Shown piece after piece: positions 19,074 to 27,925 of a DNA stretch of 64,000 nucleotides. The notes below the pieces were generated by a model. The model saw only the letters and a program-made list of their open reading frames with translations. It was not told the DNA's origin and did no database searches. The translations under genes were made by a program, and so were the position numbers. This stretch comes from Gammaproteobacteria bacterium (GTDB lineage Bacteria > Pseudomonadota > Gammaproteobacteria > Pseudomonadales > Azotimanducaceae): contig JAPOXV010000018.1 of the NCBI GenBank assembly GCA_026706935.1, forward strand, positions 372,001 through 436,000, in the 5' to 3' direction. How positions within the stretch are numbered: position 1 is the stretch's first letter; every line of letters starts with the position of its first letter.

Positions 19074-20893
19074 CAAGCTACAACGATTTCGTTATTCGTT
19101 TTGCGAACGTCAACGGCTCCGGATCCGCAAGCGCAAATGGAATGTTTGCGAAAGCGCTCTTTCGAATGGGTATTCCGGTCGCATCGCGCAACATCTTCCC
19201 TTCGAATATTCAGGGTCTTCCTACCTGGTTCGAAGTCAGAATTTCCGAAGAAGAGTACTTTGGACGCCGAAGCGAAGTGGACATCATGGTAGCGATGAAT
19301 GCGGAGACGTTTGAGCAAGATGTCGCATCGCTACGCTCTGGTGGCTACTTACTCTACGACAGTACGAAAGGTCGCGATCCAAAACTAGCACGTGACGATG
19401 TAGTACCGATCGGTGTCCCTATTTCTCGATTGATTTTGTCTGAATTCACGGACCCCAAACAGCGTCAACTATTCAAGAACATCGTCTATCTTGGCGTACT
19501 TACGTCTCTGTTGAACATCGATTTCAGCGTGATCACAAACATGGTGTCCACGCAATACAAAGGCAAGGATGAACTCATCCAGCCCAATATCCATGCACTA
19601 GAGATCGGTCGTTCATATGCTCAGAACTACCTGGATTGCCCGTTACCAATCCAAGTCCGACATTCTGAACGCCTTGGCGATCGCATTTTCATAGACGGCA
19701 ATGAAGCAGCAGCACTCGGTGCAATTTACGGCGGGGCGACGATCTGTGCGTGGTACCCAATAACACCGTCGACATCGATGGCAGAAGCGTATGAGAAACA
19801 CGCAAGCAAGTTGCGTGTTGACCCAGACACTTCGGAGAATAAGTTTGCGATCATCCAAGCTGAGGACGAATTAGCGGCCTTAGGTATCGTCATCGGCGCA
19901 GGTTGGAACGGCGCACGAGCATTTACAGCAACAAGTGGCCCTGGCATCTCTCTGATGACGGAATTCCTCGGGCTTGCGTACTTTGCAGAAATACCGGCCG
20001 TCCTATTCGATATCCAACGCGCCGGACCATCGACGGGTATGCCAACGCGGACTCAACAAGCTGATCTATTGGCTGCAGCATATGCCTCTCACGGTGACAC
20101 AAAGCACCCACTGCTCTTCCCGTCATCCCCAAGAGAGTGTTTCGATTTTGCTGCAAGTGCATTCGATTTCGCTGATCGACTGCAGACGCCGATCCTCGTG
20201 ATGAGCGATCTCGACCTAGGTATGAACGAGATCACGTCGGAAGCACTTGAGTGGGACGACAGTCGTAAATATGACCGAGGAAAGGTACTAGGTGCCGACG
20301 ATCTTGACAAGATGGAAGTCTTTGGGCGCTATCTTGATGTTGACGGTGATGGAATTGGGTATCGAACACTTCCGGGAACCCATCCTTCGAAAGGGTCGTT
20401 CTTCACCCGTGGCACGTCACGTGATGAATACGCAACGTACACAGAGGATCCAGATGCCTACAGCAAGAATATGGATCGACTGTTATCGAAGTGGGAGACA
20501 GCGAAGACACTCTTACCTGCCGCAGAGATTCACAGTGAAGAACGTCGAGCCGGCATTATTTATTACGGTACAACAACCACACCGATGTCAGAATGCCTCG
20601 CCTTGTTGGACGAGCAGGGGATTGAACTCGATACGATGCGCATCAGAGCGTTTCCGTTTGGTCCGGAAGTTGTTGAGTTCATTGATAACCACGAAATCGT
20701 TTTCATGGTTGAACAAAACCGCGACGCACAAATGAAGATGCTTATGACCAATGAGCTAGACTTATTACCGTCAAGCATCCAATCGATTCTGTATTACGGT
20801 GGTATGTCGATTTCTGCTGACTTTATCGTAGACGAAGTCTTGTCGTATTACCAAACGAACAACATTCCGCGAATCAAGGTAGTGTCCTCATGA
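19070..20893 (+). CDS. korA: 2-oxoacid:ferredoxin oxidoreductase, fused gamma-alpha subunit
   Basis: 607 residues. The first about 190 form the gamma domain (FANVNGSGSASANGMFAKAL, then SNIQGLPTWFEVRISEEEY). The alpha (Pyr-type) domain follows, with the substrate/CoA-binding signature WYPITPSTSMAEAYEKHA and the conserved AEDELAALGIVIGAGWNGARAF-type segment (TSGPGISLMTEFLGLAYFAEIP). With the beta subunit it oxidatively decarboxylates a 2-oxoacid to an acyl-CoA. The fused gamma-alpha form is typical of 2-oxoglutarate/other 2-oxoacid enzymes (KorA-like), but pyruvate or branched-chain substrates are not excluded, so the symbol is tentative. ATGA overlaps on both sides make a tightly coupled three-gene operon. 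Neither subunit here carries the ferredoxin domain; it is on the gene before. Confidence 0.9.
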   Translation: MTSYNDFVIRFANVNGSGSASANGMFAKALFRMGIPVASRNIFPSNIQGLPTWFEVRISEEEYFGRRSEVDIMVAMNAETFEQDVASLRSGGYLLYDSTKGRDPKLARDDVVPIGVPISRLILSEFTDPKQRQLFKNIVYLGVLTSLLNIDFSVITNMVSTQYKGKDELIQPNIHALEIGRSYAQNYLDCPLPIQVRHSERLGDRIFIDGNEAAALGAIYGGATICAWYPITPSTSMAEAYEKHASKLRVDPDTSENKFAIIQAEDELAALGIVIGAGWNGARAFTATSGPGISLMTEFLGLAYFAEIPAVLFDIQRAGPSTGMPTRTQQADLLAAAYASHGDTKHPLLFPSSPRECFDFAASAFDFADRLQTPILVMSDLDLGMNEITSEALEWDDSRKYDRGKVLGADDLDKMEVFGRYLDVDGDGIGYRTLPGTHPSKGSFFTRGTSRDEYATYTEDPDAYSKNMDRLLSKWETAKTLLPAAEIHSEERRAGIIYYGTTTTPMSECLALLDEQGIELDTMRIRAFPFGPEVVEFIDNHEIVFMVEQNRDAQMKMLMTNELDLLPSSIQSILYYGGMSISADFIVDEVLSYYQTNNIPRIKVVSS

Positions 20894-21945
20894 CTTTCGT
20901 TGCAAAGCCCAAAGTCCATCACCCATTACTTCAGTTCAATGAGATCGGTCTGACTAGAAGGGACTACGAAGGCGCGGTTTCGACGCTCTGTGCGGGATGT
21001 GGTCATGATTCCGTGAGTGCTGCGGTGGCGATCGCGTGTAATGAACTGGCGATCCCGCCTCATCGATTCGCAAAGATATCCGGAATCGGGTGCTCGTCAA
21101 AGACACCGAGCTATTTCCTTGGTGCATCGCACGGTTTCAACTCTGTTCACGGACGAATGCCATCGGTAGCGACTGGTGCAAATCTCGCGAATCATGAGCT
21201 CCACTGTATTGGTGTATCTGGCGATGGCGACAGTGCATCCATTGGAGTAGGGCAGTTCGCTCACATTGTGCGTCGAAAAGTCAACATGCTCTATATCGTT
21301 GACAACAACGGAACGTACGGACTCACCAAGGGTCAGTTCTCCGCAACAAACGACCGAGGTTCTACTAGTAAGCGAGGCGTCCCGAACCTTTACTCGCCAA
21401 TCGACCTCGTCTCAATGGCACTTCAGATTGGCGCGAGTTTCGTTGCGCGGAGCTTTTCCGGTGACAAGCAGCAATTGGTTCCTCTAATCAAGGCGGCGAT
21501 CATGCACAAGGGATTTGCGTTTATCGACGTGATATCACCATGTGTTATGTTCAACAATCACAATGGTTCAACGAAGAGCTATCAATACGTTCGGGAGCAC
21601 ACTGCTTCGATGGTAGATGCTCAACTCGTTATGCCGCATGAACAAATCGAGATCGAATATGCTCCTGGAACACTAAAAGAAGTCGATATGCCCGATGGTA
21701 GCGTTCTACGATTGCGGAAAATCTCTGAGTCGTATGATCCGCACGACCGAGTCGGGGCGCTAAATCACGTACAACGCGCACAAGAGCAGGGTGACGTGAT
21801 CACCGGGCTACTCTACGTTGATCCGATCGCTTCTGATATACACGAGGTATTGGAAACACCGACTGCACCACTAAATCAACTAGGTGAAGCGGAATTGTGT
21901 CCCGGTTCCGAAGCATTGACCGCTGTCAATGCCGGTTTTAGATAG
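20890..21945 (+). CDS. korB: 2-oxoacid:ferredoxin oxidoreductase, beta (ThDP) subunit
   Basis: 351-residue ThDP-binding subunit. The ThDP/Mg motif is GDGDSASIGVGQFAHIVRRK ending DNNGTYGLTKGQ. Four cysteines placed as in two-subunit enzymes bind the catalytic [4Fe-4S] cluster: C34 and C37 (LCAGCGHDSV), C68 (GIGCSSKTP) and C218 (SPCVMFN). It pairs with the gamma-alpha subunit encoded immediately upstream (four-base overlap). The length slightly exceeds the usual about 300-340 because of a C-terminal tail (GEAELCPGSEALTAVNAGFR). It ends 42 bases before the convergent porin-like gene. The ferredoxin or quinone partner in vivo is unknown. Confidence 0.92.
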   Translation: MTFVAKPKVHHPLLQFNEIGLTRRDYEGAVSTLCAGCGHDSVSAAVAIACNELAIPPHRFAKISGIGCSSKTPSYFLGASHGFNSVHGRMPSVATGANLANHELHCIGVSGDGDSASIGVGQFAHIVRRKVNMLYIVDNNGTYGLTKGQFSATNDRGSTSKRGVPNLYSPIDLVSMALQIGASFVARSFSGDKQQLVPLIKAAIMHKGFAFIDVISPCVMFNNHNGSTKSYQYVREHTASMVDAQLVMPHEQIEIEYAPGTLKEVDMPDGSVLRLRKISESYDPHDRVGALNHVQRAQEQGDVITGLLYVDPIASDIHEVLETPTAPLNQLGEAELCPGSEALTAVNAGFR

Positions 21946-21986
21946 GCTGAGCTGGTTCAGAGTTACGTTCGGTTCGAACACATAAT

Positions 21987-23267
21987 CTAAAGAGAAAACT
22001 GTACGGTCGCCCAGAATTTCGTCGCGTCTACGCCGTAAGGCGTCGGTAGCCACTCATCGTTCGCGCGGTAGTCAGCAACCTTCAGAATCCACTTGTACTT
22101 GCCGAATGTGCGGGTGGCAGCGATATCCACCTCTCTCCCATAATTGGAAAACGAACCGTGGACTGTATCAAATCGATGGATTCCTAGCGTGACATCCCAT
22201 CCGAGCAAGCGTTCCTTCACGCGTAATTCCATATCAAGAAGTCCGTCACGCGGTGTATTCACTAGGAATTTATCAGCCTGGCCAGCATAACCGTGCAATG
22301 TCGCTAGTGGTGTCTTAAACGAATGGCGACCATCACCGTCTAATAAAGTTAAGAGGATCGCTACGCTACCTGTGGCGTTCTCCTCACGAAAATTCGAGAA
22401 ATCGACGCCAAGTGAGGAGTGAATGTAGAGCAACGGATCATAGTCGATAGCATCGTGGATCGAAGTTTGAACGGCGAGCGCTACGCCGCAAGTTCCTTTC
22501 CACCCAAATTTCGAGGGATCGGGAAAGCACGGACCTCCGCCATCGAAGCCGATGGTCCGCGACGACAGCAGGATGTTCTCTTCAAAATCCAAGTGGTACA
22601 CATAAGCTGACAGTCTTCCGAAACTCGGTTCTGAATATGTAGCTCGGATCGCGACTCCATCAATATCCCACTCTCTAGCTCCCCGGCTAGGATGGTCGCG
22701 ACCTAGCACACGATATACCTTTTCGACAATCGCACTCTCGAGTCTGAACTTTTCGGCTATCGTCGCATCAATACTTAGCGCGTCATAGGATTGATTGTTT
22801 TGTCGCCACCCTACCGTTCCAAGAAAGCGTTGCGGTAGTGCGCCATGGTTGATGTATTGGCGACCGTATCGAACAAGCGTCGTCCCACTATGGTATTCGA
22901 CGAACGCTTCCTCTAACTCCGTTCCCGAAGGATCGATTTCCGTTGCGTATTCAGTTCGCCCATTCGTTCCGCCATCGTTGTAAGTATCGATTCCGAAGTC
23001 GTTGACGTGCTCAGCTGCGAATACCGCGCGAAAGTTACCGACCTGTGGGGTACGAAGTGTCATCAATAACCTTCCAGTGAGCGCATTCGCATCCTTATTG
23101 ATGTTGTCATTGATGTTTGCGTATCGAATTCGAACGTCCGCGGAATACCTGTCGTTCTCGCATGTAGCTTCTTGCGGACACTCATCGTCAGCAAGAGTGA
23201 AAGTACACCCCAAGATCACGCAGACAGCTACTACTCTCAGTCCCATAGACGGCATAGTTCGATTCAT
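21987..23267 (-). CDS. Outer-membrane beta-barrel protein, alginate-export/porin-like
   Basis: 426 residues with a signal peptide (MGLRVVAVCVILGCTFTLA, cleavage before DDECPQ). The remainder alternates hydrophobic and polar residues in strand-like units and ends in a phenylalanine-containing strand (WATVQFSL), typical of outer-membrane barrels. Segments such as DVRIRYANINDNINKDANAL, GRQYINHGALPQRFLGTVGW and NQSYDAL fit the alginate-export (AlgE-like) porin superfamily. Alginate itself is not implied: no alginate gene is nearby. Four cysteines (two near the N-terminus, two near residue 245) might form disulfides. It converges with korB and diverges from the GAPDH gene. Confidence 0.75.
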   Translation of the reverse strand: MNRTMPSMGLRVVAVCVILGCTFTLADDECPQEATCENDRYSADVRIRYANINDNINKDANALTGRLLMTLRTPQVGNFRAVFAAEHVNDFGIDTYNDGGTNGRTEYATEIDPSGTELEEAFVEYHSGTTLVRYGRQYINHGALPQRFLGTVGWRQNNQSYDALSIDATIAEKFRLESAIVEKVYRVLGRDHPSRGAREWDIDGVAIRATYSEPSFGRLSAYVYHLDFEENILLSSRTIGFDGGGPCFPDPSKFGWKGTCGVALAVQTSIHDAIDYDPLLYIHSSLGVDFSNFREENATGSVAILLTLLDGDGRHSFKTPLATLHGYAGQADKFLVNTPRDGLLDMELRVKERLLGWDVTLGIHRFDTVHGSFSNYGREVDIAATRTFGKYKWILKVADYRANDEWLPTPYGVDATKFWATVQFSL

Positions 23268-23396
23268 ATCGGAATGTTCATATTAAACGCAGAAAGCAAC
23301 ACATCATGATGCGTTCGTATGAGATTTCCCCGCAACGAATTCGACATCTCGTTCTTATCATTCGCACCTACTAACGTTTAGAAACGACGATTTCCA

Positions 23397-24878
23397 TTGG
23401 CGCTACCACATCTTGACGACTATTTCCCCGATTGGAAACGTCGCGAAGAAAAAGCGGAGGCGATGATCCCGATCATTGGCAAACTTTACCGCAAAAATGT
23501 CGTTACCTACTGCTATGGTCGTGCACTCTACAACCAAAGCGTAACCGACATCATGCGCACACATCGATTTGTTCGGCAAGTCGCAAAAAACGAGCTTTCC
23601 GAGGATGAAAGTTACCCGTTGCTATGTGCACTTAGCGAACTCGATCTAGGCCCGTCACATATAGATGTTGGCAAGCTCACGGTCAAGTACATGGAGCTGC
23701 AAGAAAACGGGCACGCAGTACCGTCTGAATACGAGTACGCGGCAAATGAGTGTAGTGAGGTCATCGGACGTCATATCAAGCCCCTCAGTAAACCGCAAGA
23801 TATCGTTTTGTATGGATTTGGCAGAATCGGTAGATTGTTAACGCGCCTGCTCATCGAAAAAACGGGGGGCGGCGATCAACTGCGACTACGCGCGATCGTC
23901 GTACGACCAGGGAATGACGGCGATTTAGAAAAACGCGCAAGCCTGCTCCGTCGCGACTCAGTACATGGCGCGTTTAAAGGCACGATTCGTGTAGATAACG
24001 AGAATCAGTGCATCATCGCTAACGGCAATGTGATCAGAATGATCTATTCTGATAGTCCAAGCGAGATCGACTATACGCAATATGGAATCGAAGACGCCGT
24101 TGTAATCGATAACACTGGAGCGTGGCGTGATGAACCTGGACTACGCCAGCATCTTGAAGCTAGAGGCATTGATCGAGTCATTGTGACAGCGCCTGGAAAA
24201 GATGGCGTACCTAACATCGTTTCAGGCATAAATTCACACCTTCTATCTCACAATGACAAGATACTCTCCGCCGCATCGTGTACAACGAACGCGATCGTAC
24301 CGATTCTCAAGGCTGTAAACGATGAATTCGAGATAGCACATGGTCATATGGAGACAGTACACGCATATACACCGGATCAAAACCTCTTAGACAACTACCA
24401 CAAGAAGAATCGACGTGGTCGTGGCGCGCCTCTGAACCTTGTCATAACGGAAACCGGGGCTTCAAATGCCGTCGCGAATTTACTCCCGGAGCTTGAAGGG
24501 AAGCTAACGGGAAACGCCATTAGAGTGCCTACACCGGATGTTTCGCTCGCCATCTTGAATCTACGCTTGGAGAAGAGCACCAACAAGCAATCCTTTAATG
24601 ATTACATTCGCGACACTGCGCTCGATTCAGCGCTTCAACGTCAGATTGACTTCGTGGAAACTCCAGAGATCGTATCGTCTGACTTTATCGGCAACCGGCA
24701 TGCTTGTATCGTCGATGGGGAAGCGACTATCGTCGACGATGGTAAACGTGTTGTCCTCTATGTCTGGTACGACAACGAATTTGGCTACTGCTGCCAAGTG
24801 ATCCGCGTTGTGCAAAAATGGGCTGGAATCAGCTATCCGCTCATTCCAGGCGATGTAGCTAAAACCGGTTTTGGTTGA
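23397..24878 (+). CDS. gap: Glyceraldehyde-3-phosphate dehydrogenase, long form
   Basis: 493 residues, about 150 longer than classical GAPDH because of an N-terminal extension (AMIPIIGKLYRKNVVTYCYGRALYNQ...). This long form is known in Pseudomonas beside mfd. The Rossmann motif LYGFGRIGRLLTRLL lies near residue 140; the catalytic cysteine is C295 in SAASCTTNAIVP; VWYDNEFGYCCQVIRV closes the catalytic domain. The enzyme interconverts glyceraldehyde-3-phosphate and 1,3-bisphosphoglycerate; the long form is thought to serve mainly gluconeogenesis in relatives. The start is TTG at 23397; no ATG occurs nearby in frame that would keep the conserved N-terminus. The gene diverges from the porin-like gene. 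Confidence 0.93.
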   Translation: MALPHLDDYFPDWKRREEKAEAMIPIIGKLYRKNVVTYCYGRALYNQSVTDIMRTHRFVRQVAKNELSEDESYPLLCALSELDLGPSHIDVGKLTVKYMELQENGHAVPSEYEYAANECSEVIGRHIKPLSKPQDIVLYGFGRIGRLLTRLLIEKTGGGDQLRLRAIVVRPGNDGDLEKRASLLRRDSVHGAFKGTIRVDNENQCIIANGNVIRMIYSDSPSEIDYTQYGIEDAVVIDNTGAWRDEPGLRQHLEARGIDRVIVTAPGKDGVPNIVSGINSHLLSHNDKILSAASCTTNAIVPILKAVNDEFEIAHGHMETVHAYTPDQNLLDNYHKKNRRGRGAPLNLVITETGASNAVANLLPELEGKLTGNAIRVPTPDVSLAILNLRLEKSTNKQSFNDYIRDTALDSALQRQIDFVETPEIVSSDFIGNRHACIVDGEATIVDDGKRVVLYVWYDNEFGYCCQVIRVVQKWAGISYPLIPGDVAKTGFG

Positions 24879-24929
24879 TTTATCATTTACTCACGTTTTG
24901 CACTCACGTTTACATAGTTATCGGTCACC

Positions 24930-25337
24930 ATGAACGCGTTGCTAATCCTTGGTGTCGTCGCGGCAGTTGTCCTGCTATGGATCATGAAAACGCGTTCTGC
25001 AAGAAGGCGTTGGGTCGAAGAACTGGACCTAATCGGCCAATGGGACCTCGAAGGCGCCAATAAAAACAATAATCGGATTGAGTTCATTGGCGCTCGCGGG
25101 GACGCTGGAAACTACATGGCAAGCACCGATGACACGCTCGAATCTGGTAACTGGCATCTAACCAGCTACTTTCTTGTACTGGATCCCAATGACGGTGAAT
25201 CGCAACGCTACGAATTACGTCGTTTTGAACCAGGACGCATCGGCATCAATGGTCCTGGACGCGAAAAGCAGATTTATCGAAAAAAGCGCGTTTCAAATAT
25301 CATCAAGCTTCACGAGCATCATTCGAAGAACCCTTAA
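24930..25337 (+). CDS. Membrane-anchored hypothetical protein
   Basis: 135 residues of unknown function. One N-terminal transmembrane helix (about 3-20, LLILGVVAAVVLLWIM) is followed by a basic stretch KTRSARRRW, so the rest is probably cytoplasmic. The soluble part is beta-rich (IGQWDLEGANKNNNRIEFIG, WHLTSYFLVLDPND, RIGINGPGREKQIYRKKR) and might be a small barrel. It follows gap by 51 bases and may be co-transcribed. Its last 35 bases overlap the end of convergent putP. No family was recognised. Confidence 0.65.
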   Translation: MNALLILGVVAAVVLLWIMKTRSARRRWVEELDLIGQWDLEGANKNNNRIEFIGARGDAGNYMASTDDTLESGNWHLTSYFLVLDPNDGESQRYELRRFEPGRIGINGPGREKQIYRKKRVSNIIKLHEHHSKNP

Positions 25338-26730
25338 GCTGTTCGAGGGTTCTGAACCTCGATTCAGCTTCTTTGTTCGGGAATAAGTAAGCACTCCCAA
25401 CAATCGCAACAGATGCGAGCGCAAACGCCGGAATCATCTCATACACGCTAGCGAATACGCCATCGTAATTCAAACCAAGGTTGTGCCAAACTAGCGTAGT
25501 GACCGCACCCGTCACCATACCAGCTACTATCGCGTCGCCAGTCGTTCTTCGCCAGAATAACGCGAACAGTAAGGCAGGACCAAAACTAGCACCTAATCCT
25601 GCCCAAGCGTACGCGACGACATCCAATATGACACTGTTCTCGTTGAAAGCGATCACACCCGCGCTAATTGCGACCCCAATTACGACCAAGCGACTAATGA
25701 AGAGCTTGTGGTTTGTGATGTAGAGCAGGTCATTGACGATACTCGTCGATGCAACGATGAGTTGAGAATCCACGGTGCTCATTACAGCAGCGAGGATCGC
25801 TGCGATCAGAAGCCCCGCCAACCAAGGGTTAAGAAACAGCTCGGCGATTCGAATGAAGATTGTTTCTGGGTCGGTTAGATCTGGCACCGCCGCACCGCCT
25901 ACCACTCCTACGGCAATCGCCCCGAGCGTCGCTATGAACATCCATGACATGCCGATCGCTTTCGCACGCCCAAGCTCTTGAGGCCTTTTGATCGCCATGA
26001 ATCGTGCAAGAACGTGCGGTTGTCCGAAATAACCGAGACCCCAAGCGAGTAGGCTAGCGGTACCAATTGCACCTACGCCGGTGATACTAAAGTCAACATC
26101 TCGCACATCTATTGTTTGCGTTACAAACATCGGTAGTGCGATGAGCGCTATCAGCATTAACAGAGCTTGAAACGCGTCCGTCCAGCTCACCGCAAGGAAT
26201 CCACCCGCAACCGTATAAACCATGATTACGGCAACACCGACGGCAACTGCCATTTGATAGTCCCAACCCATGACGGACTGAAATAGTTTGGCACTTGCAA
26301 CAAAACCAGCCGACGTATAAACAGTGAAAAATACGATGACTACGAGGCTACTGACCAATCGCATCGGGACACCATCGTAGCCCGTACGCAGCTTAAAAAA
26401 CTGGGGTAGAGTGGCAGCTTCCTCCTCATACGCACTAGCGTATCGTCGTAACCTCGGTGCAACGAAATGCCAATTCAGATACGCGCCGATCAATAAGCCG
26501 ATGACGATCCACGACTCCGATACACCTGCAAGATACACGGCACCGGGCAACCCGAGTAACAACCAACCGGACATGTCACTTGCGCCGGCAGAAAGAGCTG
26601 CAACTGGAGCGGAGAGTGAACGCCCACCTATGTCGTAGTCGAATCCCGTCTTTGTACGACGATATGCGTAAAACGTAATCAGCGCGATTACTACGTAATA
26701 AAGAAAAAAACCTAGGCTGAACTCATTCAT
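25303..26730 (-). CDS. putP: Sodium/proline symporter PutP
   Basis: 475-residue sodium:solute symporter (SSS) with about 13 transmembrane helices. Signature segments are GGRSLSAPVAALSAGASDMSGW (sodium/proline site in TM2), LPGAVYLAGVSESWIVIG, VAGGFLAVSWTDAFQALLM, WGLGYFGQPHVLARFMAIK and MSTVDSQLIVASTSIVNDL. These are close to E. coli PutP and support proline import coupled to Na+, for nutrition or osmoprotection. No putA lies next to it. The start is ATG. A perfect TGTGA-type palindrome lies about 72-90 bases upstream. Confidence 0.93.
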   Translation of the reverse strand: MNEFSLGFFLYYVVIALITFYAYRRTKTGFDYDIGGRSLSAPVAALSAGASDMSGWLLLGLPGAVYLAGVSESWIVIGLLIGAYLNWHFVAPRLRRYASAYEEEAATLPQFFKLRTGYDGVPMRLVSSLVVIVFFTVYTSAGFVASAKLFQSVMGWDYQMAVAVGVAVIMVYTVAGGFLAVSWTDAFQALLMLIALIALPMFVTQTIDVRDVDFSITGVGAIGTASLLAWGLGYFGQPHVLARFMAIKRPQELGRAKAIGMSWMFIATLGAIAVGVVGGAAVPDLTDPETIFIRIAELFLNPWLAGLLIAAILAAVMSTVDSQLIVASTSIVNDLLYITNHKLFISRLVVIGVAISAGVIAFNENSVILDVVAYAWAGLGASFGPALLFALFWRRTTGDAIVAGMVTGAVTTLVWHNLGLNYDGVFASVYEMIPAFALASVAIVGSAYLFPNKEAESRFRTLEQLKGSSNDAREA

Positions 26731-26801
26731 TGACGCGATACTGCAAAACGGCTTATGTCACAAAACAGAACGCATATTTGACAAATTCGAACTGAGGAAG
26801 T

Positions 26802-26820
26802 GTTGTGACGCTATCACAAC
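26802..26820. promoter_or_regulatory. Palindrome GTTGTGA-N5-TCACAAC between putP and the DUF2799 gene
   Basis: Perfect seven-base arms with a five-base centre (CGCTA), about 72 bases upstream of putP and 155 upstream of the DUF2799 gene. The core TGTGA-N5-TCACA recurs at 51891-51905. Its arms match CRP half-sites, but CRP needs a six-base spacer. Confidence 0.45.
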
Positions 26821-26974
26821 CAATCCTTCCAACGCTTGGAATTGTTGATCCGCCTTGAGCAACGTGTCACAGGATCCAACGAAATCGATCGATAGCGGAC
26901 GTCAACCTTAAAGCTGATTGAGTTAATATATAAAAAGGGACGTCGCTCATATCTAGTTTGCAGAGGACTTTGAA

Positions 26975-27676
26975 ATGAATTTCATGCTCTTGAGATGGAT
27001 GGCCGATCACGAATCCGTATCACGTATTTGCGGTGTTGTGATCGCATTAGTCGGATTCTTAGCCTTGCTTTCCGCATGCTCGATGGTTTCAACGAATGGG
27101 TGTGACGGTACGGATCTACGCATCCAAGGCGTCGCAGCTGCACAAACCGGACTGACAGAGCAACAAGCACGAGATGTCTTTGTTACATGCCGCCCGAATT
27201 CATCACAAACCGATCAAAGCGCGTTCATAGCCGGCTACCATGAAGGTATCGAAACCTACTGTACCAGAAGTCAGGGATTCCGGACAGGTATGGAAGGCTA
27301 CCTGTATCAGAACGTTTGTCCAGAGGACAGCGAAGAATCGTTTTTAACGGGTTATCGCGTTGGCAGTGCGTTGTTTATCGCTGACGTAGAACTGCGAGCC
27401 GCAAAGATTGCGTTTGCTAGCTCCTCTGCACCGAGTGAGTTTATCGGTAGCCCTCCTAGCGCTGAACACAACCGTTTTCTACTCGAAACTTTCCCTCAAA
27501 CCAGGGACAGTGCGCGGGCGCTGGTAAGTCAGATGCGATGGCAACCAACGCCGTCTTCGGACGTCGCGCGTAAAAGGTCATACGGAAGCCGAGACCTCAC
27601 TTCCGTGATTAATCGATGCAAGGCGGCGAAAAAGGAAGCGGAGGAACTTGGGTTCGTTGTCGGTGAAGCCTGTTGA
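26975..27676 (+). CDS. DUF2799-type lipoprotein
   Basis: 233 residues. A signal sequence with lipobox LLSAC places the acylated cysteine at about residue 36, so the mature protein is probably anchored to a membrane facing the periplasm. The middle has the DUF2799 pattern: YHEGIETYCTRSQGFRTGMEGYLYQNVCPEDSEESFLTGYRVG. That domain is of unknown function. AGAGGA lies about ten bases before the ATG and supports the start. An AT-rich box (TTAATATATAAA, 26923-26934) about 40 bases upstream may be the -10 region. It diverges from putP. Confidence 0.78.
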   Translation: MNFMLLRWMADHESVSRICGVVIALVGFLALLSACSMVSTNGCDGTDLRIQGVAAAQTGLTEQQARDVFVTCRPNSSQTDQSAFIAGYHEGIETYCTRSQGFRTGMEGYLYQNVCPEDSEESFLTGYRVGSALFIADVELRAAKIAFASSSAPSEFIGSPPSAEHNRFLLETFPQTRDSARALVSQMRWQPTPSSDVARKRSYGSRDLTSVINRCKAAKKEAEELGFVVGEAC

Positions 27677-27843
27677 TATGGGTAATTCATTACCATCAAT
27701 AATCGACTGACATCGCTTCAAAGCAACTAACGACGACCTTAACTTGTGAAATAGCGTCTCATATCGCGACGGAATTACTCACTCAAGCAGTACGATTCGA
27801 AATTTAGGTCGACGCGCTGACAGTGCGCGCAATACGTTGTCTG

Positions 27844-27862
27844 TAAGTTTGCTTCAAACTTA
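27844..27862 (+). other. Short perfect hairpin upstream of the DUF815 gene
   Basis: TAAGTTTG-CTT-CAAACTTA forms an eight-pair stem with a three-base loop; GAAGGAG follows directly. It lies 64 bases before the ATG of the ATPase gene. It has no T-run. A role in mRNA stability or regulation is possible. Confidence 0.3.
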
Positions 27863-27925
27863 TGAAGGAGCAAACCGCAGAGCTTAGGTAATCTCGGCAC
27901 CCAAACCGTTTTAATATGAATTCGT

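Noticed and set aside
18767-19318. 183-codon antisense frame across the GltD-like/korA junction
   Set aside because: Both sense genes are certain and overlap there; the antisense product is low-complexity and unrecognised.
21987-23267. True alginate exporter
   Set aside because: Only fold-level similarity to alginate-export porins; no alginate genes nearby.
26802-26820. CRP binding site
   Set aside because: The arms match, but the spacer is five bases where CRP requires six, so I list it as an unassigned palindrome.
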